Origin: Zhongshania sp.
GTDB taxonomy: Bacteria; Pseudomonadota; Gammaproteobacteria; Pseudomonadales; Spongiibacteraceae
Length of the DNA: 64,000 nt
Reading direction: 5' to 3'
NCBI RefSeq assembly: GCF_029212375.1
Contig: NZ_JARGNU010000002.1
Coordinates: 224,260-288,259, forward strand
Part shown: piece by piece, positions 43,469 to 52,895 of the stretch
Numbering within the stretch: position 1 is the first letter of the stretch
Layout of the letters: every line of letters begins with the position of its first letter
Translations under genes and position numbers: made by a program
Notes under the pieces: model-generated
The model's database searches: none
Told to the model about the DNA's origin: nothing
Seen by the model: the letters and a program-made list of their open reading frames with translations, nothing else

Positions 43469-45154
43469 ATGGGCACTATGGCTATTGATCTTCCTCCGGC
43501 GCTTCCGCCACAGTTAGTAACACTGCAAGAAATTCAATCCTATTCATCGGGCGCGCCATACGTGGGTAATGTGAATGGCTACCAGCTGAATATTAGCGGC
43601 CAACACTATTTGAGTAACGATGAGTTAGACCGAGTGATGGCTGCGGCCAAAACAACGTCGCAGGCCATTATTTTGATGAATGCGCAAGTCGCGTTAAAAG
43701 GCCACTATTTAGTCAGTATGGTTTACGTGCCAGACGGTAAAGTGGTTTATGTGCACGCCGTTCAGAAGCGAGTGAGCCGTGTTGAGGGTGAAGGCATTGC
43801 TGGCTACTTCGACTCGATTGTCGGCGACGTTGATTTAACCCGCAGTGAATTTGATCGCGCGCGCGTAATGGCCAATGTTAAAAGCGAGCGAGTTGGTGTG
43901 AACTACACCAGTTCTTTTCGTGTTGATAACGACGGCGAAGGCGTCACCCTCGTACTTAATCCGCAGCCGGTTGAAGATCACGACGCCACTGACCTAATCC
44001 TGCAGCTTGGTAATCAGGGCAGTCGTTATGTAGGTCGCTACTTTGGTGACATCGCACTTAACCACAACTTTAGCGGTGGCGCTAAAGGGTCTATTGGGTA
44101 TGAGACGGCGTTTACCGAGTGGGGTGAATCTCGCGGAGGCGAAGATTATCACCGCATACAAATAGGCTTGGATAAACCCTTTGCGTCGGGATTGTACGGC
44201 GTAACAGCAAGTCATGTTGAATACGCGCAGAACCTTGGCAGTAACGCTGGTGACGCTGGGTCCCAAGGCTTGTGTCAGGTATTGGGGGCACTGGGCTTGT
44301 GTACGCCGGCTGCGTCCGCAAGTGCTAGTGTCGATTTAGAGGCGGACATAAATGTTGTCGGCTTAAGCGGTGAACAAGTGCTCGCTAGCGACCTTGATTA
44401 TCGCTTTAATCTGTTTGAACGTTTGGATTATGTTGATTCGCAAATTGACGTCGATGGCTTTGACCCCATACAAGATGAAAAATACGCCACACTAGAGTTA
44501 GGCGTAAAGTACTTCGCCGCACACGCCATCAGTAATCAGCGCTTGTTACGTTGGTCGGCGCAGTTGTCGGTAAAAGGCGGCGTGACTGGCGATGATGGCA
44601 CCTTAGGTACATATGACGACTTTATAGCGGCTAATCCCGCTGCGGCCCTGTCAGCACAGATTTCGCCAGCAGCGCGCACCGCTGAATTTATTACCCTGAA
44701 ACCGAAATTATCTCTCAAGCTCCCCGTGAGCGATGCGGGCTCATTTAACATTAATGTGTTAGCCCAATATTCGGATGAGCAAGTACCTCAGCAGCAGCAG
44801 TGGGTACTGGGTGGCATGAGTTCGATCAGCGCGTATCTGCCTGGTGTATTGGCAGGTGACAGCGGTTATTTTGGTATTGCTAACTATGAGCATCAAATTG
44901 ACTTTTCAGGCGTGAAGATCACTGGCTCAATATTCACCGAATACGGCGCAGCGTGGTATGAAAATGTTTCGGGTGCAGCGGGTGACGAGCGCAGTATTGC
45001 CGACGCCGGTGTGCGTGTAAGCGCAGACTTCGGCTGGGGGCTTACTCTGGATGCGGTCGCGGCACGTAATATTGCTGACGATGGTTTCGACGTTAACGAC
45101 GAGATCGAGCGCCTAGAAACCGATTTCTACGTAGTACTCAAAAAAGTCTTCTGA
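43469..45154 (+). CDS. TpsB/FhaC-like outer-membrane translocator
   Basis: A 561-aa protein of the ShlB/FhaC/HecB type: a POTRA-like segment (about 40-130) including GYQLNISGQHYLS, then a C-terminal barrel with WVLGGMSSISAYLPG and a terminal phenylalanine (VVLKKVF). Such proteins secrete a partner through the outer membrane. Oddly, the only available start (MGTMAIDLPPALPP) gives no signal peptide, and a stop codon lies just upstream in frame. Either the true N-terminus is altered, or export differs. No TpsA with a haemagglutinin-type TPS domain is nearby; the repeat/OmpA protein is the only candidate partner. Confidence 0.82.
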   Translation: MGTMAIDLPPALPPQLVTLQEIQSYSSGAPYVGNVNGYQLNISGQHYLSNDELDRVMAAAKTTSQAIILMNAQVALKGHYLVSMVYVPDGKVVYVHAVQKRVSRVEGEGIAGYFDSIVGDVDLTRSEFDRARVMANVKSERVGVNYTSSFRVDNDGEGVTLVLNPQPVEDHDATDLILQLGNQGSRYVGRYFGDIALNHNFSGGAKGSIGYETAFTEWGESRGGEDYHRIQIGLDKPFASGLYGVTASHVEYAQNLGSNAGDAGSQGLCQVLGALGLCTPAASASASVDLEADINVVGLSGEQVLASDLDYRFNLFERLDYVDSQIDVDGFDPIQDEKYATLELGVKYFAAHAISNQRLLRWSAQLSVKGGVTGDDGTLGTYDDFIAANPAAALSAQISPAARTAEFITLKPKLSLKLPVSDAGSFNINVLAQYSDEQVPQQQQWVLGGMSSISAYLPGVLAGDSGYFGIANYEHQIDFSGVKITGSIFTEYGAAWYENVSGAAGDERSIADAGVRVSADFGWGLTLDAVAARNIADDGFDVNDEIERLETDFYVVLKKVF

Positions 45155-45352
45155 CCAAAGGGAGGCAGCTTCCCTGCAGGGCGTGATTAGCGCGCAATGT
45201 TGGGAAGTGTTGTGATTCGCTCAGTACCCAAAGTGGCCTTTAAGCTTACGGTTTATATACGGATGCTACGATTGAGTTTGAGTGCGTCACATAGACCGCG
45301 TTTCTAGACTTGTTGCAGCGGGCTTAGCATAATTTTCCCCGCCTTAATTGAA

Positions 45353-45385
45353 CCCCGCAGCTACTATTAGCTGCGGGGTTTTTTG
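45353..45385 (+). terminator. Rho-independent terminator after the TpsB-like gene
   Basis: CCCCGCAGCT and AGCTGCGGGG form a perfect ten-base stem with a six-base loop, then seven-base and later T-runs. It lies between convergent genes and mainly serves the plus strand. Confidence 0.92.
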
Positions 45386-45407
45386 GTTTTTGGGGCTAAA
45401 CTAACGC

Positions 45408-46790
45408 TTACGCACCAAACCAGGATTGGCCGCAAACACGCACAGTATTACCGCTAACACCGCGTGAAGCCGGATTGCCGAAGAAGGCGATTGTTTCAGC
45501 TACATCTACCGGTAGGCCGCCTTGGGATAGCGAGTTTAAACGGCGGCCAAACATGCGGGTGAACAGGGGAATGGCCGCGGTCATGGCGGTTTCAATAAAG
45601 CCAGGCGCCACGGCGTTAACAGTAATGTTGCGCGCCGCCAGCTCTTCTGATTTGGCCATAAAGTCGACATAGCCAATAACACCGGCTTTAGATGCCGCGT
45701 AGTTGGTTTGGCCGCGCTGGCCGCCGATGCCGTTCATAGAAGAAACACCAATGATGCTGCCGCCATCGTTAAGCGCGCCGCTGCTGAGCAGCTCGCTGGT
45801 AATGCGCTGGGCAGCGGCGAGGTTGATGTCTAAAGTCATCTGCCAGAACTGCTCAGACATATTGGCAATGGTTTTGTCGCGGGTTACACCGGCGTTGTGA
45901 ACTACAATGTCGGCGCCGCCCAAAGCTTTAAGGGCTGCGGCGATTTTTGCGGGGGCATCGCTGCTGGTAATGTCGGCAATAACTGGCTGGCCTTTAAGGC
46001 GAGTCATGACCAATGCGAGTTCTTTTTCCATTTGCACTACATCGACACCAACAACGGTGGCGCCGTCACGGGCAAGGGTTTCGGCAATGGCTTCGCCAAT
46101 GCCCCGCGAGGCACCAGTAACGAGGGCGATTTTGCCTGCCAAAGGTTTGTGCCAATCGGCGGTTTCGTTTACTGCGGCGCTGCGCACTTTTATAACTTGG
46201 CCACTAATGTAGGCAGACTTGGGCGACAGCACAAAGCGCAGGCTGCTGTCTAGGTTGGCTTCGGCGCCTTCGGCGACGGTAATCAGCTGGGCGGTTGCGC
46301 CCTTGCTACCAACTTCTTTGGCCAGTGAGCGGCTCAGGCCCTCTAAGGCGCGCTGGGCAGCGGCCGCTTCGGGGGTGGCGCACTCCATGTGCGGCCGGCC
46401 CAGAATAACAATGCGGCCGCTGGGGCGTAATTTGCGAATATTGGCGTTGAAGAAGCGGTAGGCTTGAATTAATTGCAGTCCGTCGGTAAAGCCACTGCCG
46501 TCAAAAACCAGTGCCTGGTAGCGCTCAGCGACCACCGTTTCTGGGGCCTTGCTGGCTTGGGCGGCGCACTCAGTGGTTAGCGCGAGGCTGGCGTCGCTGT
46601 CGTTAAGATTGCGCAGGGTGGCATCAACTAACTGCGCGTTGTTGCCCGCACCGAACAGCAGGGCGCCCGAGAAAAAGTTATTTTGCTCGGCGTGGTAGCG
46701 CAATAATTCGGTGGGTACGGTTACGCCGAGCGCGCCCATGATTTTTTTGCCGACGCTGGAATTGATCAAATTTTCGATTTTGTCGCTCAT
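45408..46790 (-). CDS. FabG4-like long 3-oxoacyl reductase
   Basis: A 460-aa member of the high-molecular-weight FabG group. An N-terminal degenerate Rossmann (flavodoxin-like) domain occupies about 1-205, and a classical SDR domain follows. The SDR part has TGASRGIGEAIAETLA near 220-235, HNAGVTRD, and the catalytic Ser, Tyr and Lys in GVSSMNGIGGQ and TNYAASKAG. It reduces 3-oxoacyl-CoA or -ACP with NAD(P)H. It is divergent from a thiolase gene, a usual pairing, and together they interconvert 3-oxoacyl-CoA intermediates. Confidence 0.9.
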   Translation of the reverse strand: MSDKIENLINSSVGKKIMGALGVTVPTELLRYHAEQNNFFSGALLFGAGNNAQLVDATLRNLNDSDASLALTTECAAQASKAPETVVAERYQALVFDGSGFTDGLQLIQAYRFFNANIRKLRPSGRIVILGRPHMECATPEAAAAQRALEGLSRSLAKEVGSKGATAQLITVAEGAEANLDSSLRFVLSPKSAYISGQVIKVRSAAVNETADWHKPLAGKIALVTGASRGIGEAIAETLARDGATVVGVDVVQMEKELALVMTRLKGQPVIADITSSDAPAKIAAALKALGGADIVVHNAGVTRDKTIANMSEQFWQMTLDINLAAAQRITSELLSSGALNDGGSIIGVSSMNGIGGQRGQTNYAASKAGVIGYVDFMAKSEELAARNITVNAVAPGFIETAMTAAIPLFTRMFGRRLNSLSQGGLPVDVAETIAFFGNPASRGVSGNTVRVCGQSWFGA

Positions 46791-47057
46791 GCTGTGTGCT
46801 CCGCAGCCCTATGGGGCTATTGTCTGAATTCAGTTTACATTGCCTAGGCTCAGGGGTATTTTTTGCTAATGTTGGCCCGACAATTTCTTGATAACTGCGT
46901 TGTGTTGGGCATTGTAACGACTCTATAAGCTAACATGATTGACAGTGGCGCGCCTGCTGGCCGTCGCTTCAGCCAATGCTGGGGAATTCAGGCTTGTTAC
47001 ACTGCGCGCACTTTAGGCTTTACTCAATATCCTTATTTTTAATACTGAGGTCCAGAT

Positions 47058-48356
47058 ATGACACAGGCTATTAAGCGCGTTGCAATTATTGGCGGTAACC
47101 GTATTCCCTTTACTCGCTCCAACACTGCGTATTTTGGCGTCAGCAATCAGACAATGCTCACTGCGGCCATAGAAGGCTTGGTGCAGCGCTATAATTTGCA
47201 GGGCGAGTGTTTGGGCGAAGTGGCCGCCGGTGCGGTGATGAAGCACAGCCGCGACTTTAACCTAACGCGAGAATCGGTATTGGGCACCTCGCTGCACGCC
47301 AATACCCCGTGTTTTGATATTCAGCAAGCCTGTGGCACTGGCTTGCAGGCCATTAATTTGGTGGCCAACAAAATCGCCCTCGGTCAGATTGATGCCGGTA
47401 TTGCCGGTGGCGTTGATACCACCTCTGATGCGCCGATTGGTGTGAGCGAAGGTCTGCGTAAAATTTTACTGCAAGTCAACAAGGCGCGCTCGTTTGGCGA
47501 ACGCGTTAAGCCCTTCCTGCAGCTGCGCGCTAAAGACGTGGGCGTGTTGATTCCCGCCAATGCTGAGCCGCGCACCCGCATGTCGATGGGCGGTCACACC
47601 GAAATTACCGCCAAAGCGTGGCAAATTCCCCGCGACCAGCAAGACGAGTTGGCGGCGGCAAGTCACCAGAACTTAGCGGCAGCTTACGATCGCGGCTTTT
47701 TCAGCGACTTAATTACGCCGTTCAATGGCGTGAACAAAGACAATATTCTGCGTCCCGATACCACCGCAGAAAAGTTAGCCGGCTTAAAGCCAGCTTTTGA
47801 CAAAGAAAGCGGGCAGGGCACGTTAACGGCTGGTAACTCATCTACCCTAACCGACGGTGCTTCCGTGGTGTTATTGGCCAGTGAAGAGTGGGCTGCTGAA
47901 CATAACTTGCCAGTTCGCGCATATTTGAGCTTTGTCGAAACCGCAGCGGTGGACTTTTTCGGTAAAGATGGCGCCTCTGAGAAAGAAGGATTACTTCTGG
48001 CTCCAGCCTACGCTGTGCCACGGATGCTGGCTAAAGCGGGCTTGAGCTTGCAGGATTTTGACTATTACGAAATTCACGAAGCCTTTGCCGCTCAGGTCTT
48101 GGCAACAATGAAGGCATGGGAAGATGAGTCGTTCTGTAAAGACAAGTTGGGACTAGATAAAGCACTGGGTAGTATTGATCGCAGCAAACTGAATGTGAAC
48201 GGCAGTTCATTGGCGGCGGGTCATCCCTTTGCGGCTACAGGCGGTCGTATTGTAGCGACCTTGGCAAAAATGCTTGAAGAGAAGGGCAGCGGTCGCGGCT
48301 TGATTTCGATCTGCGCGGCAGGCGGTCAGGGCGTAACGGCGATTATTGAGCGTTAA
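47058..48356 (+). CDS. Acetyl-CoA C-acyltransferase (thiolase, FadI-like)
   Basis: A 432-aa thiolase with acylation Cys92 in IQQACGTGLQA, the EIHEAFAAQ block, His in AAGHPFAATG and the second Cys in CAAGGQG. It cleaves 3-oxoacyl-CoA to acetyl-CoA and a shortened acyl-CoA. Length and N-terminus match FadI, but no fadJ gene is beside it. The start ATG follows TGAGG. Divergence from the FabG4-like gene places both in one lipid-metabolism unit. Confidence 0.92.
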   Translation: MTQAIKRVAIIGGNRIPFTRSNTAYFGVSNQTMLTAAIEGLVQRYNLQGECLGEVAAGAVMKHSRDFNLTRESVLGTSLHANTPCFDIQQACGTGLQAINLVANKIALGQIDAGIAGGVDTTSDAPIGVSEGLRKILLQVNKARSFGERVKPFLQLRAKDVGVLIPANAEPRTRMSMGGHTEITAKAWQIPRDQQDELAAASHQNLAAAYDRGFFSDLITPFNGVNKDNILRPDTTAEKLAGLKPAFDKESGQGTLTAGNSSTLTDGASVVLLASEEWAAEHNLPVRAYLSFVETAAVDFFGKDGASEKEGLLLAPAYAVPRMLAKAGLSLQDFDYYEIHEAFAAQVLATMKAWEDESFCKDKLGLDKALGSIDRSKLNVNGSSLAAGHPFAATGGRIVATLAKMLEEKGSGRGLISICAAGGQGVTAIIER

Positions 48357-48396
48357 GTTCGCTGCGCCTCTTTGGGGAGGCTTTCGCGTTTTAAAT

Positions 48397-48433
48397 AAAA
48401 GGCCAGCTTAAGGAAGCTGGCCTTTTTGTTTTT
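48397..48433. terminator. Bidirectional rho-independent terminator
   Basis: GGCCAGCTT, loop AAGG and AAGCTGGCC form a nine-base stem with AAAA before and TTTTTGTTTTT after. It separates the convergent thiolase and lipoprotein genes and can serve both strands. Confidence 0.93.
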
Positions 48434-48443
48434 CTGCAGTGCA

Positions 48444-48767
48444 TTATTTTCCGTAGCTAGCACAATCGCCTAGCTCAAAGCCCATTACTTTTTCGTCTGC
48501 ACAGGCGCTACAGGCATTGCCGTAGGTTTGGTGGCGCTTTGACGGGCAGGGCGTTGTTACGCAGCGAATGCCGGTGTCAACATGGCCGCAGACGGGCTTG
48601 TATTCTCTGGTACACATCTCTGGGCGAGGCGCTTCGCAGGTTTTAAAACCCTCGACAACGGCAGCATCGGGTGCCGGCTTAGAGCTTGCGCAGGCGCTGA
48701 GTAAGCCCCCCGCCAACAGCAATAATAAGCTTAGTTTCACAGCGCGTAGGTAAATAGTTGATGGCAT
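48444..48767 (-). CDS. Kazal-like domain lipoprotein
   Basis: A small lipoprotein of about 107 aa. A signal peptide ends in the lipobox LLSAC. The C-terminal domain has six or more cysteines in a Kazal-like arrangement, CTREYKPVCG, CVTTPC and TYGNACSAC, as in protease inhibitors of the Kazal class. It may protect against host or competitor proteases, but bacterial Kazal-like domains are poorly understood. The start at 48767 is preferred; an ATG 12 bases earlier is possible. Confidence 0.78.
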   Translation of the reverse strand: MPSTIYLRAVKLSLLLLLAGGLLSACASSKPAPDAAVVEGFKTCEAPRPEMCTREYKPVCGHVDTGIRCVTTPCPSKRHQTYGNACSACADEKVMGFELGDCASYGK

Positions 48768-48940
48768 CGGTCGGTCCATTGTTGTGCGTGGTTAAGAGGT
48801 ATCAGGTACGGCAAGGGAACCCTGAGTCCAAAAAGTCATCATAGTAAACAGCTATCGTATCTATCGTAATTAAAAATTTTAGATATGGATAGGCTTTTGC
48901 TAGTCTGGCATCAAGACTTAGAAATTCACAGGAGTATGTC

Positions 48941-49411
48941 ATGGAAAACATTGATATTGGTATTAGCGAAGCAAACCGTGAAGAGATCGCGGGTGGCTTA
49001 AAAGCTTTGCTTGCTGATTCTTACACCTTGTACCTACAAACTCACAACTTTCATTGGAATGTGACCGGCCCGCGTTTTCGCGATCTGCATTTGATGTTTG
49101 AAGAGCATTACACTGAATTGGCGGTGGCGGTTGATGATATTGCCGAGCGCATTCGTACGCTTGACGTTGCTGCGCCGGGTACCTACAAGGAGTTTGCGCG
49201 TTTAAGTTCGATTGAAGAGATTGACGGTGTGCCCTCTGCCGAGGACATGGTCGACATCCTTACCCGTGGCCACGAGCAAGTTGTAAAAAGCTGCCGCGCG
49301 GCCTTAAAAGTGGCGCAGCAGGGCGATGATGAGTCTACCGCCTCGCTGGTGTCTGACCGCATGCGCATACACGAGAAAACCGCGTGGATGCTGCGTGCCA
49401 TTAATAAATAA
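48941..49411 (+). CDS. dps: Dps-family DNA-protection ferritin
   Basis: A 156-aa Dps protein. The ferroxidase site at subunit interfaces is seen in [16 protein letters not shown] with a further HYTEL and DDIAERIR. Dps dodecamers oxidise and store iron and shield DNA in stationary phase and under peroxide stress. The N-terminus is short and not lysine-rich, so direct DNA binding may be weak. AGGAG precedes the ATG. A CTATCGTATCTATCGT direct repeat stands upstream (near 48850-48866) and could be a regulator site. Confidence 0.92.
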   Translation: MENIDIGISEANREEIAGGLKALLADSYTLYLQTHNFHWNVTGPRFRDLHLMFEEHYTELAVAVDDIAERIRTLDVAAPGTYKEFARLSSIEEIDGVPSAEDMVDILTRGHEQVVKSCRAALKVAQQGDDESTASLVSDRMRIHEKTAWMLRAINK

Positions 49412-49527
49412 GTTGGTTTTGTATTTTTCTTTGTAACAAGGCCTAGCGCGCCTCGTCTTAATTGCATATCCAAGGTCGGCCACTGCTCGGCGGCCTTGTG
49501 CTCTGTTCGCAACGTGGAGTATGTGCA

Positions 49528-50292
49528 ATGAACATGCGAGGTGCAGTGGCAACGCTGTTATGCGTGCTGGCAACTGCCAATGCGCAATCTCTAGAGCTGC
49601 GCAGCGCTACAATGGCAACGGCAACTATTGAGCTATACACCTCTGAGGGGTGTAGCAGTTGTCCGCCAGCCGATGTGTGGTTGTCTTCCCTTAAATACGA
49701 TCCCCAATTATTTACGCGCTTTATTCCCATGGCTTTTCATGTGGATTACTGGAATCAGCTGGGTTGGCGAGATCGCTTTTCCGCAGCGGCTTACTCTACT
49801 CGCCAGCGGCAAATGCAGGCTCATGCTGTGTTGTCGCAGGTGTATACCCCAGGTTTTGTGGTGAACAACGCAGAATGGCGGGGGTGGTTTAAACGCGGCA
49901 GTAAGCCGTCGGCGGCGCAGCTTGTGAATCCAAACCGAGACGCAGGCGTGCTAACGGCGCTATGGGAAAGCCCAGACGATTTCATTGCGGTGGATTTTAA
50001 GCCTCAGGTGTTAGCAGATAAGTCGCTATGGGCAAATATTGCGATATTGGGTATGGGCTTAACAACACAAGTACAGCGCGGTGAAAATAGTGGTAGAACC
50101 TTGGCCCACGACTTTGTGGTGTTGAGCCTGGAGCGGCAGCCGCTTGCAGGCGATATTTCTGATAGTTACAGTGCGCGGTTTAAGCCGCCCAGTATCCCTG
50201 AGCGGGGACAGCAGCAGAGTGTTTTGGTGGTGTGGGTGTCTGCGGGAAATTCGCCGGCAATCGTGCAGGCGGTAGCGGGGATTTTAGAGTGA
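49528..50292 (+). CDS. DUF1223 thioredoxin-fold periplasmic protein
   Basis: A 254-aa protein with a signal peptide (ending TANAQS) and the DUF1223 domain, ELYTSEGCSSCPPAD, a CxxC motif of thioredoxin type at about 37-40. WLSSL and MAFHVDYWNQLGW follow, as in the family. The start at 49528 is chosen because GGAG precedes it and it yields a clear signal peptide; the longer frame does not. The function is unknown; a redox or secreted stress role is suggested by the motif. Confidence 0.87.
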   Translation: MNMRGAVATLLCVLATANAQSLELRSATMATATIELYTSEGCSSCPPADVWLSSLKYDPQLFTRFIPMAFHVDYWNQLGWRDRFSAAAYSTRQRQMQAHAVLSQVYTPGFVVNNAEWRGWFKRGSKPSAAQLVNPNRDAGVLTALWESPDDFIAVDFKPQVLADKSLWANIAILGMGLTTQVQRGENSGRTLAHDFVVLSLERQPLAGDISDSYSARFKPPSIPERGQQQSVLVVWVSAGNSPAIVQAVAGILE

Positions 50293-50307
50293 TGTACTTG
50301 CTTAGGC

Positions 50308-51396
50308 TCACACCGCACTTGGGATTTTGCCCGTGTTTCCCCGTTTCACTTCGTACATTCTTTGGTCTGCGACTTTGAGCAATGATTCGTAATCTTCGCC
50401 GTGTCTAGGATAGACCGCATAGCCGATGCTAACGGAGATTTGATAAGAGAGATTTTCTAATTGTATTGGCTCGGCCAAGGCCTTGGAATATGAATATATT
50501 TTCTTCTGTATTATTTCACTGTCGCCTAGGCCTGGTAATAGCATGCAAAACTCGTCACCGCCAAGGCGAGCGACAATGTCGCTGCCGCGACTTTGGCTGC
50601 GTAAACGCCTGCCAAATTTCACTAAAATAATATCGCCGCAGTGATGGCCAAGGGTGTCATTAATTTTTTTAAAATCGTTTAAATCAAAATACAAAACGCA
50701 GAAGACGCTGTCGTTAAGTTTGGCGTTAAATATTGCGCGCTCGATCTCTTTAATAAAATGACGACGATTGGCTAAATCTGTGAGGCTGTCGTGGTGTGCT
50801 AAATGCACAACATTGCGGTGCTCAGCGTCCACGAGTTTGCGCAGTTTTCGGGTTGATAGATCGTAGTGCACCGTAATAAAAATAGTAAATGCCGTGGCGG
50901 TGAAGATGCCGACAAACTCGGCCAGAATTTGAGTTTGTGGCGCTACTACATTCATTACAACAACACCTTTTTGCGCCGCTAAATAGAGGCACAGGCTTGC
51001 AATAAATACAATGGCACTCCAAATAACTCCCGCTACGGCGCCAATGCTAAGGGTAGCCAAGGCGGGAATAATAACGATACAGGGCGTTATAGGCGAATAA
51101 ATGCCGCCGGTGTTTAGGACAACATAGAGTAGCCCGCAACTGAGTGTGGTGATGAAAATATTTACAGCCAAAAACAAGCGGTTAGCGAGACGAATTGTAA
51201 ATAATGAAACGATAATGCCGCCGATGGCGAATAATGAAAATTCGCTTAATAAATTGCGGCTTTCTATTTCGATATGTTCCCAAAACTGACTGGCAAGTAC
51301 TACTGTTGTAATGTAAAACAGCGTTGCCCACAGCACTCTTACAACAAAGCGGTTTCGATGTAATTTATAGTCGCTTATTCCGCTTGCGTTGGGCAA
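50308..51396 (-). CDS. Membrane diguanylate cyclase
   Basis: A 362-aa protein. The N-terminal half has about six membrane segments (about 20-185). The C-terminal GGDEF domain begins HHDSLTDLANRRHF and has an intact RLGGDEF active site with an RGSD inhibitory site five residues before it. It should make c-di-GMP and be subject to product inhibition. It has no other sensory domain, so the membrane part is presumably the sensor (MASE-like). It stands alone and converges with the DUF1223 gene. Confidence 0.9.
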   Translation of the reverse strand: MPNASGISDYKLHRNRFVVRVLWATLFYITTVVLASQFWEHIEIESRNLLSEFSLFAIGGIIVSLFTIRLANRLFLAVNIFITTLSCGLLYVVLNTGGIYSPITPCIVIIPALATLSIGAVAGVIWSAIVFIASLCLYLAAQKGVVVMNVVAPQTQILAEFVGIFTATAFTIFITVHYDLSTRKLRKLVDAEHRNVVHLAHHDSLTDLANRRHFIKEIERAIFNAKLNDSVFCVLYFDLNDFKKINDTLGHHCGDIILVKFGRRLRSQSRGSDIVARLGGDEFCMLLPGLGDSEIIQKKIYSYSKALAEPIQLENLSYQISVSIGYAVYPRHGEDYESLLKVADQRMYEVKRGNTGKIPSAV

Positions 51397-51673
51397 CCAC
51401 GGTTCGATGAGGTGGGTTTTAAATAAGCTGCGGATTCTATGCGTCGGGGTCCGTCTCGATGTTGGAAATCATTATTTTTGTGCAATGGAATGCACGCTCC
51501 ATTACTCACTACACCAAATACCTCCCGTGTAATGTAGTGAATTGTCATCATAGTCAATAATGGCGCTGCTCGCTACCGCATTGCTGGAAAACCATAAAGT
51601 ATGCAAGGCATGGTTTTAGATTGTGAGCGGCGTTGCTTTGGGCGAGGGTGTGTATTTGCGAGTAGTAACCGCC

Positions 51674-52885
51674 CTAGAAATAAAACTCCAAGCCTAATTC
51701 AAGATAGCTGTCGCGGCGAATCATATACAGTGGGTCATCGCTACGTGTGCTGTGAAAGTGATATAGCTCGCCAACTAGGCGCACGGTGTCGCCAATACGG
51801 GTGCTGGCTTCGATGACCGCTGAACGGCTTTGAGCGTCGTCGAGATCTTGGCTCAGGCCAAATAAAATTTCACTGGAGGCAATGTCATTCAAACTGAGGC
51901 GGCCGCCGGTGAACAGATCATTTTGGAAAATCCCCGCCTGCGCCGTGCTGCGGCTGTCCCAAGAATATTCCAGTAGCAGGCCTAAATCCCAGAAGCGGCG
52001 ATTAATGCCGGTGAAGGTATATTCAAAACCGGCGGTACTGGCGCTAAGATCTTCGGCCGGAGAGTGACCAATACCACGGCGATGAATGGCTTCTAGCTTC
52101 CACAACCAATTGCCGCTGATGTATTGGGCATCGATGCCGCTTTGTTCAATTAGCGGGTAATAGGCCGCTAGGGCAATGCCACCGTTATGGCTTATTGCTT
52201 GGTAGAGGGGTTCCCGCGAGGTGCCTTGAAACCAAGATAAGCCCAAATTCCAGTCGCCTAAATAATGACTCCAGCGCAGGGCGTAGTCGATATGATTTTC
52301 TTTTTTGCTACTTTGGTAAAATTCTTGGTTATTGACAGTGGCGGGGGTAGAGCGCAGGCGGCCCGCTTCGCCCGCAAACTGCCGGGGCCGAAACTGGGGC
52401 AGTATAAAAACATCGATCACGCCCCAGCCTTTAATACTGGCGAAGTGAATCATGGGCTGGCCGAGCTTGTCTTCGCCGTCGGCGGACTCGACAAAATCAG
52501 TTTGATTAATAATGTCGACTAATTGCTGGGACTCGGTAACGCCCCAGAATACGGTGTTAATACCCACGCTCAGCTCCCAGTCGGCGCCGACGTGCTGCCA
52601 GTAAAATTCCCGCAGATCGCCGTGGCTGCGCTCCTCGTCTAGGGAGTCGTAGCGGTAAAAGGCCTTGATATTAAAACTGTCGTCGCCGTCATTCCACTGT
52701 CTAAACCACTCGGGTGCAATCACCGCGGAGAGGGTTTCGGAACCTTGCGCCTGCTCGGCGGCCGACATCGGGTAAGTGCGGCCCTGTATGCCGATATAGC
52801 CGAGTAACTCGCTGTGTGCGCATAAGGGCAGCAGCGTGATTGTGGCTAAGCTAAGACCTTGTAAGGTAGTGAGGCAATACTTCAT
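51674..52885 (-). CDS. Outer-membrane beta-barrel protein of an MMPL/LolA-like cluster
   Basis: A 403-aa protein with a signal peptide (ending CAHSE) and strongly amphipathic beta-strand sequence to a terminal LGLEFYF, the barrel end signature. It resembles the DUF1302/porin-like partners of MMPL exporters but I cannot name a family with confidence. It follows the LolA-like gene by 10 bases and both are divergent from the MMPL gene, giving a complete inner-membrane, periplasmic and outer-membrane set for lipid or lipoprotein transport. Confidence 0.78.
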   Translation of the reverse strand: MKYCLTTLQGLSLATITLLPLCAHSELLGYIGIQGRTYPMSAAEQAQGSETLSAVIAPEWFRQWNDGDDSFNIKAFYRYDSLDEERSHGDLREFYWQHVGADWELSVGINTVFWGVTESQQLVDIINQTDFVESADGEDKLGQPMIHFASIKGWGVIDVFILPQFRPRQFAGEAGRLRSTPATVNNQEFYQSSKKENHIDYALRWSHYLGDWNLGLSWFQGTSREPLYQAISHNGGIALAAYYPLIEQSGIDAQYISGNWLWKLEAIHRRGIGHSPAEDLSASTAGFEYTFTGINRRFWDLGLLLEYSWDSRSTAQAGIFQNDLFTGGRLSLNDIASSEILFGLSQDLDDAQSRSAVIEASTRIGDTVRLVGELYHFHSTRSDDPLYMIRRDSYLELGLEFYF

Positions 52886-52895
52886 AAACCCGCCC

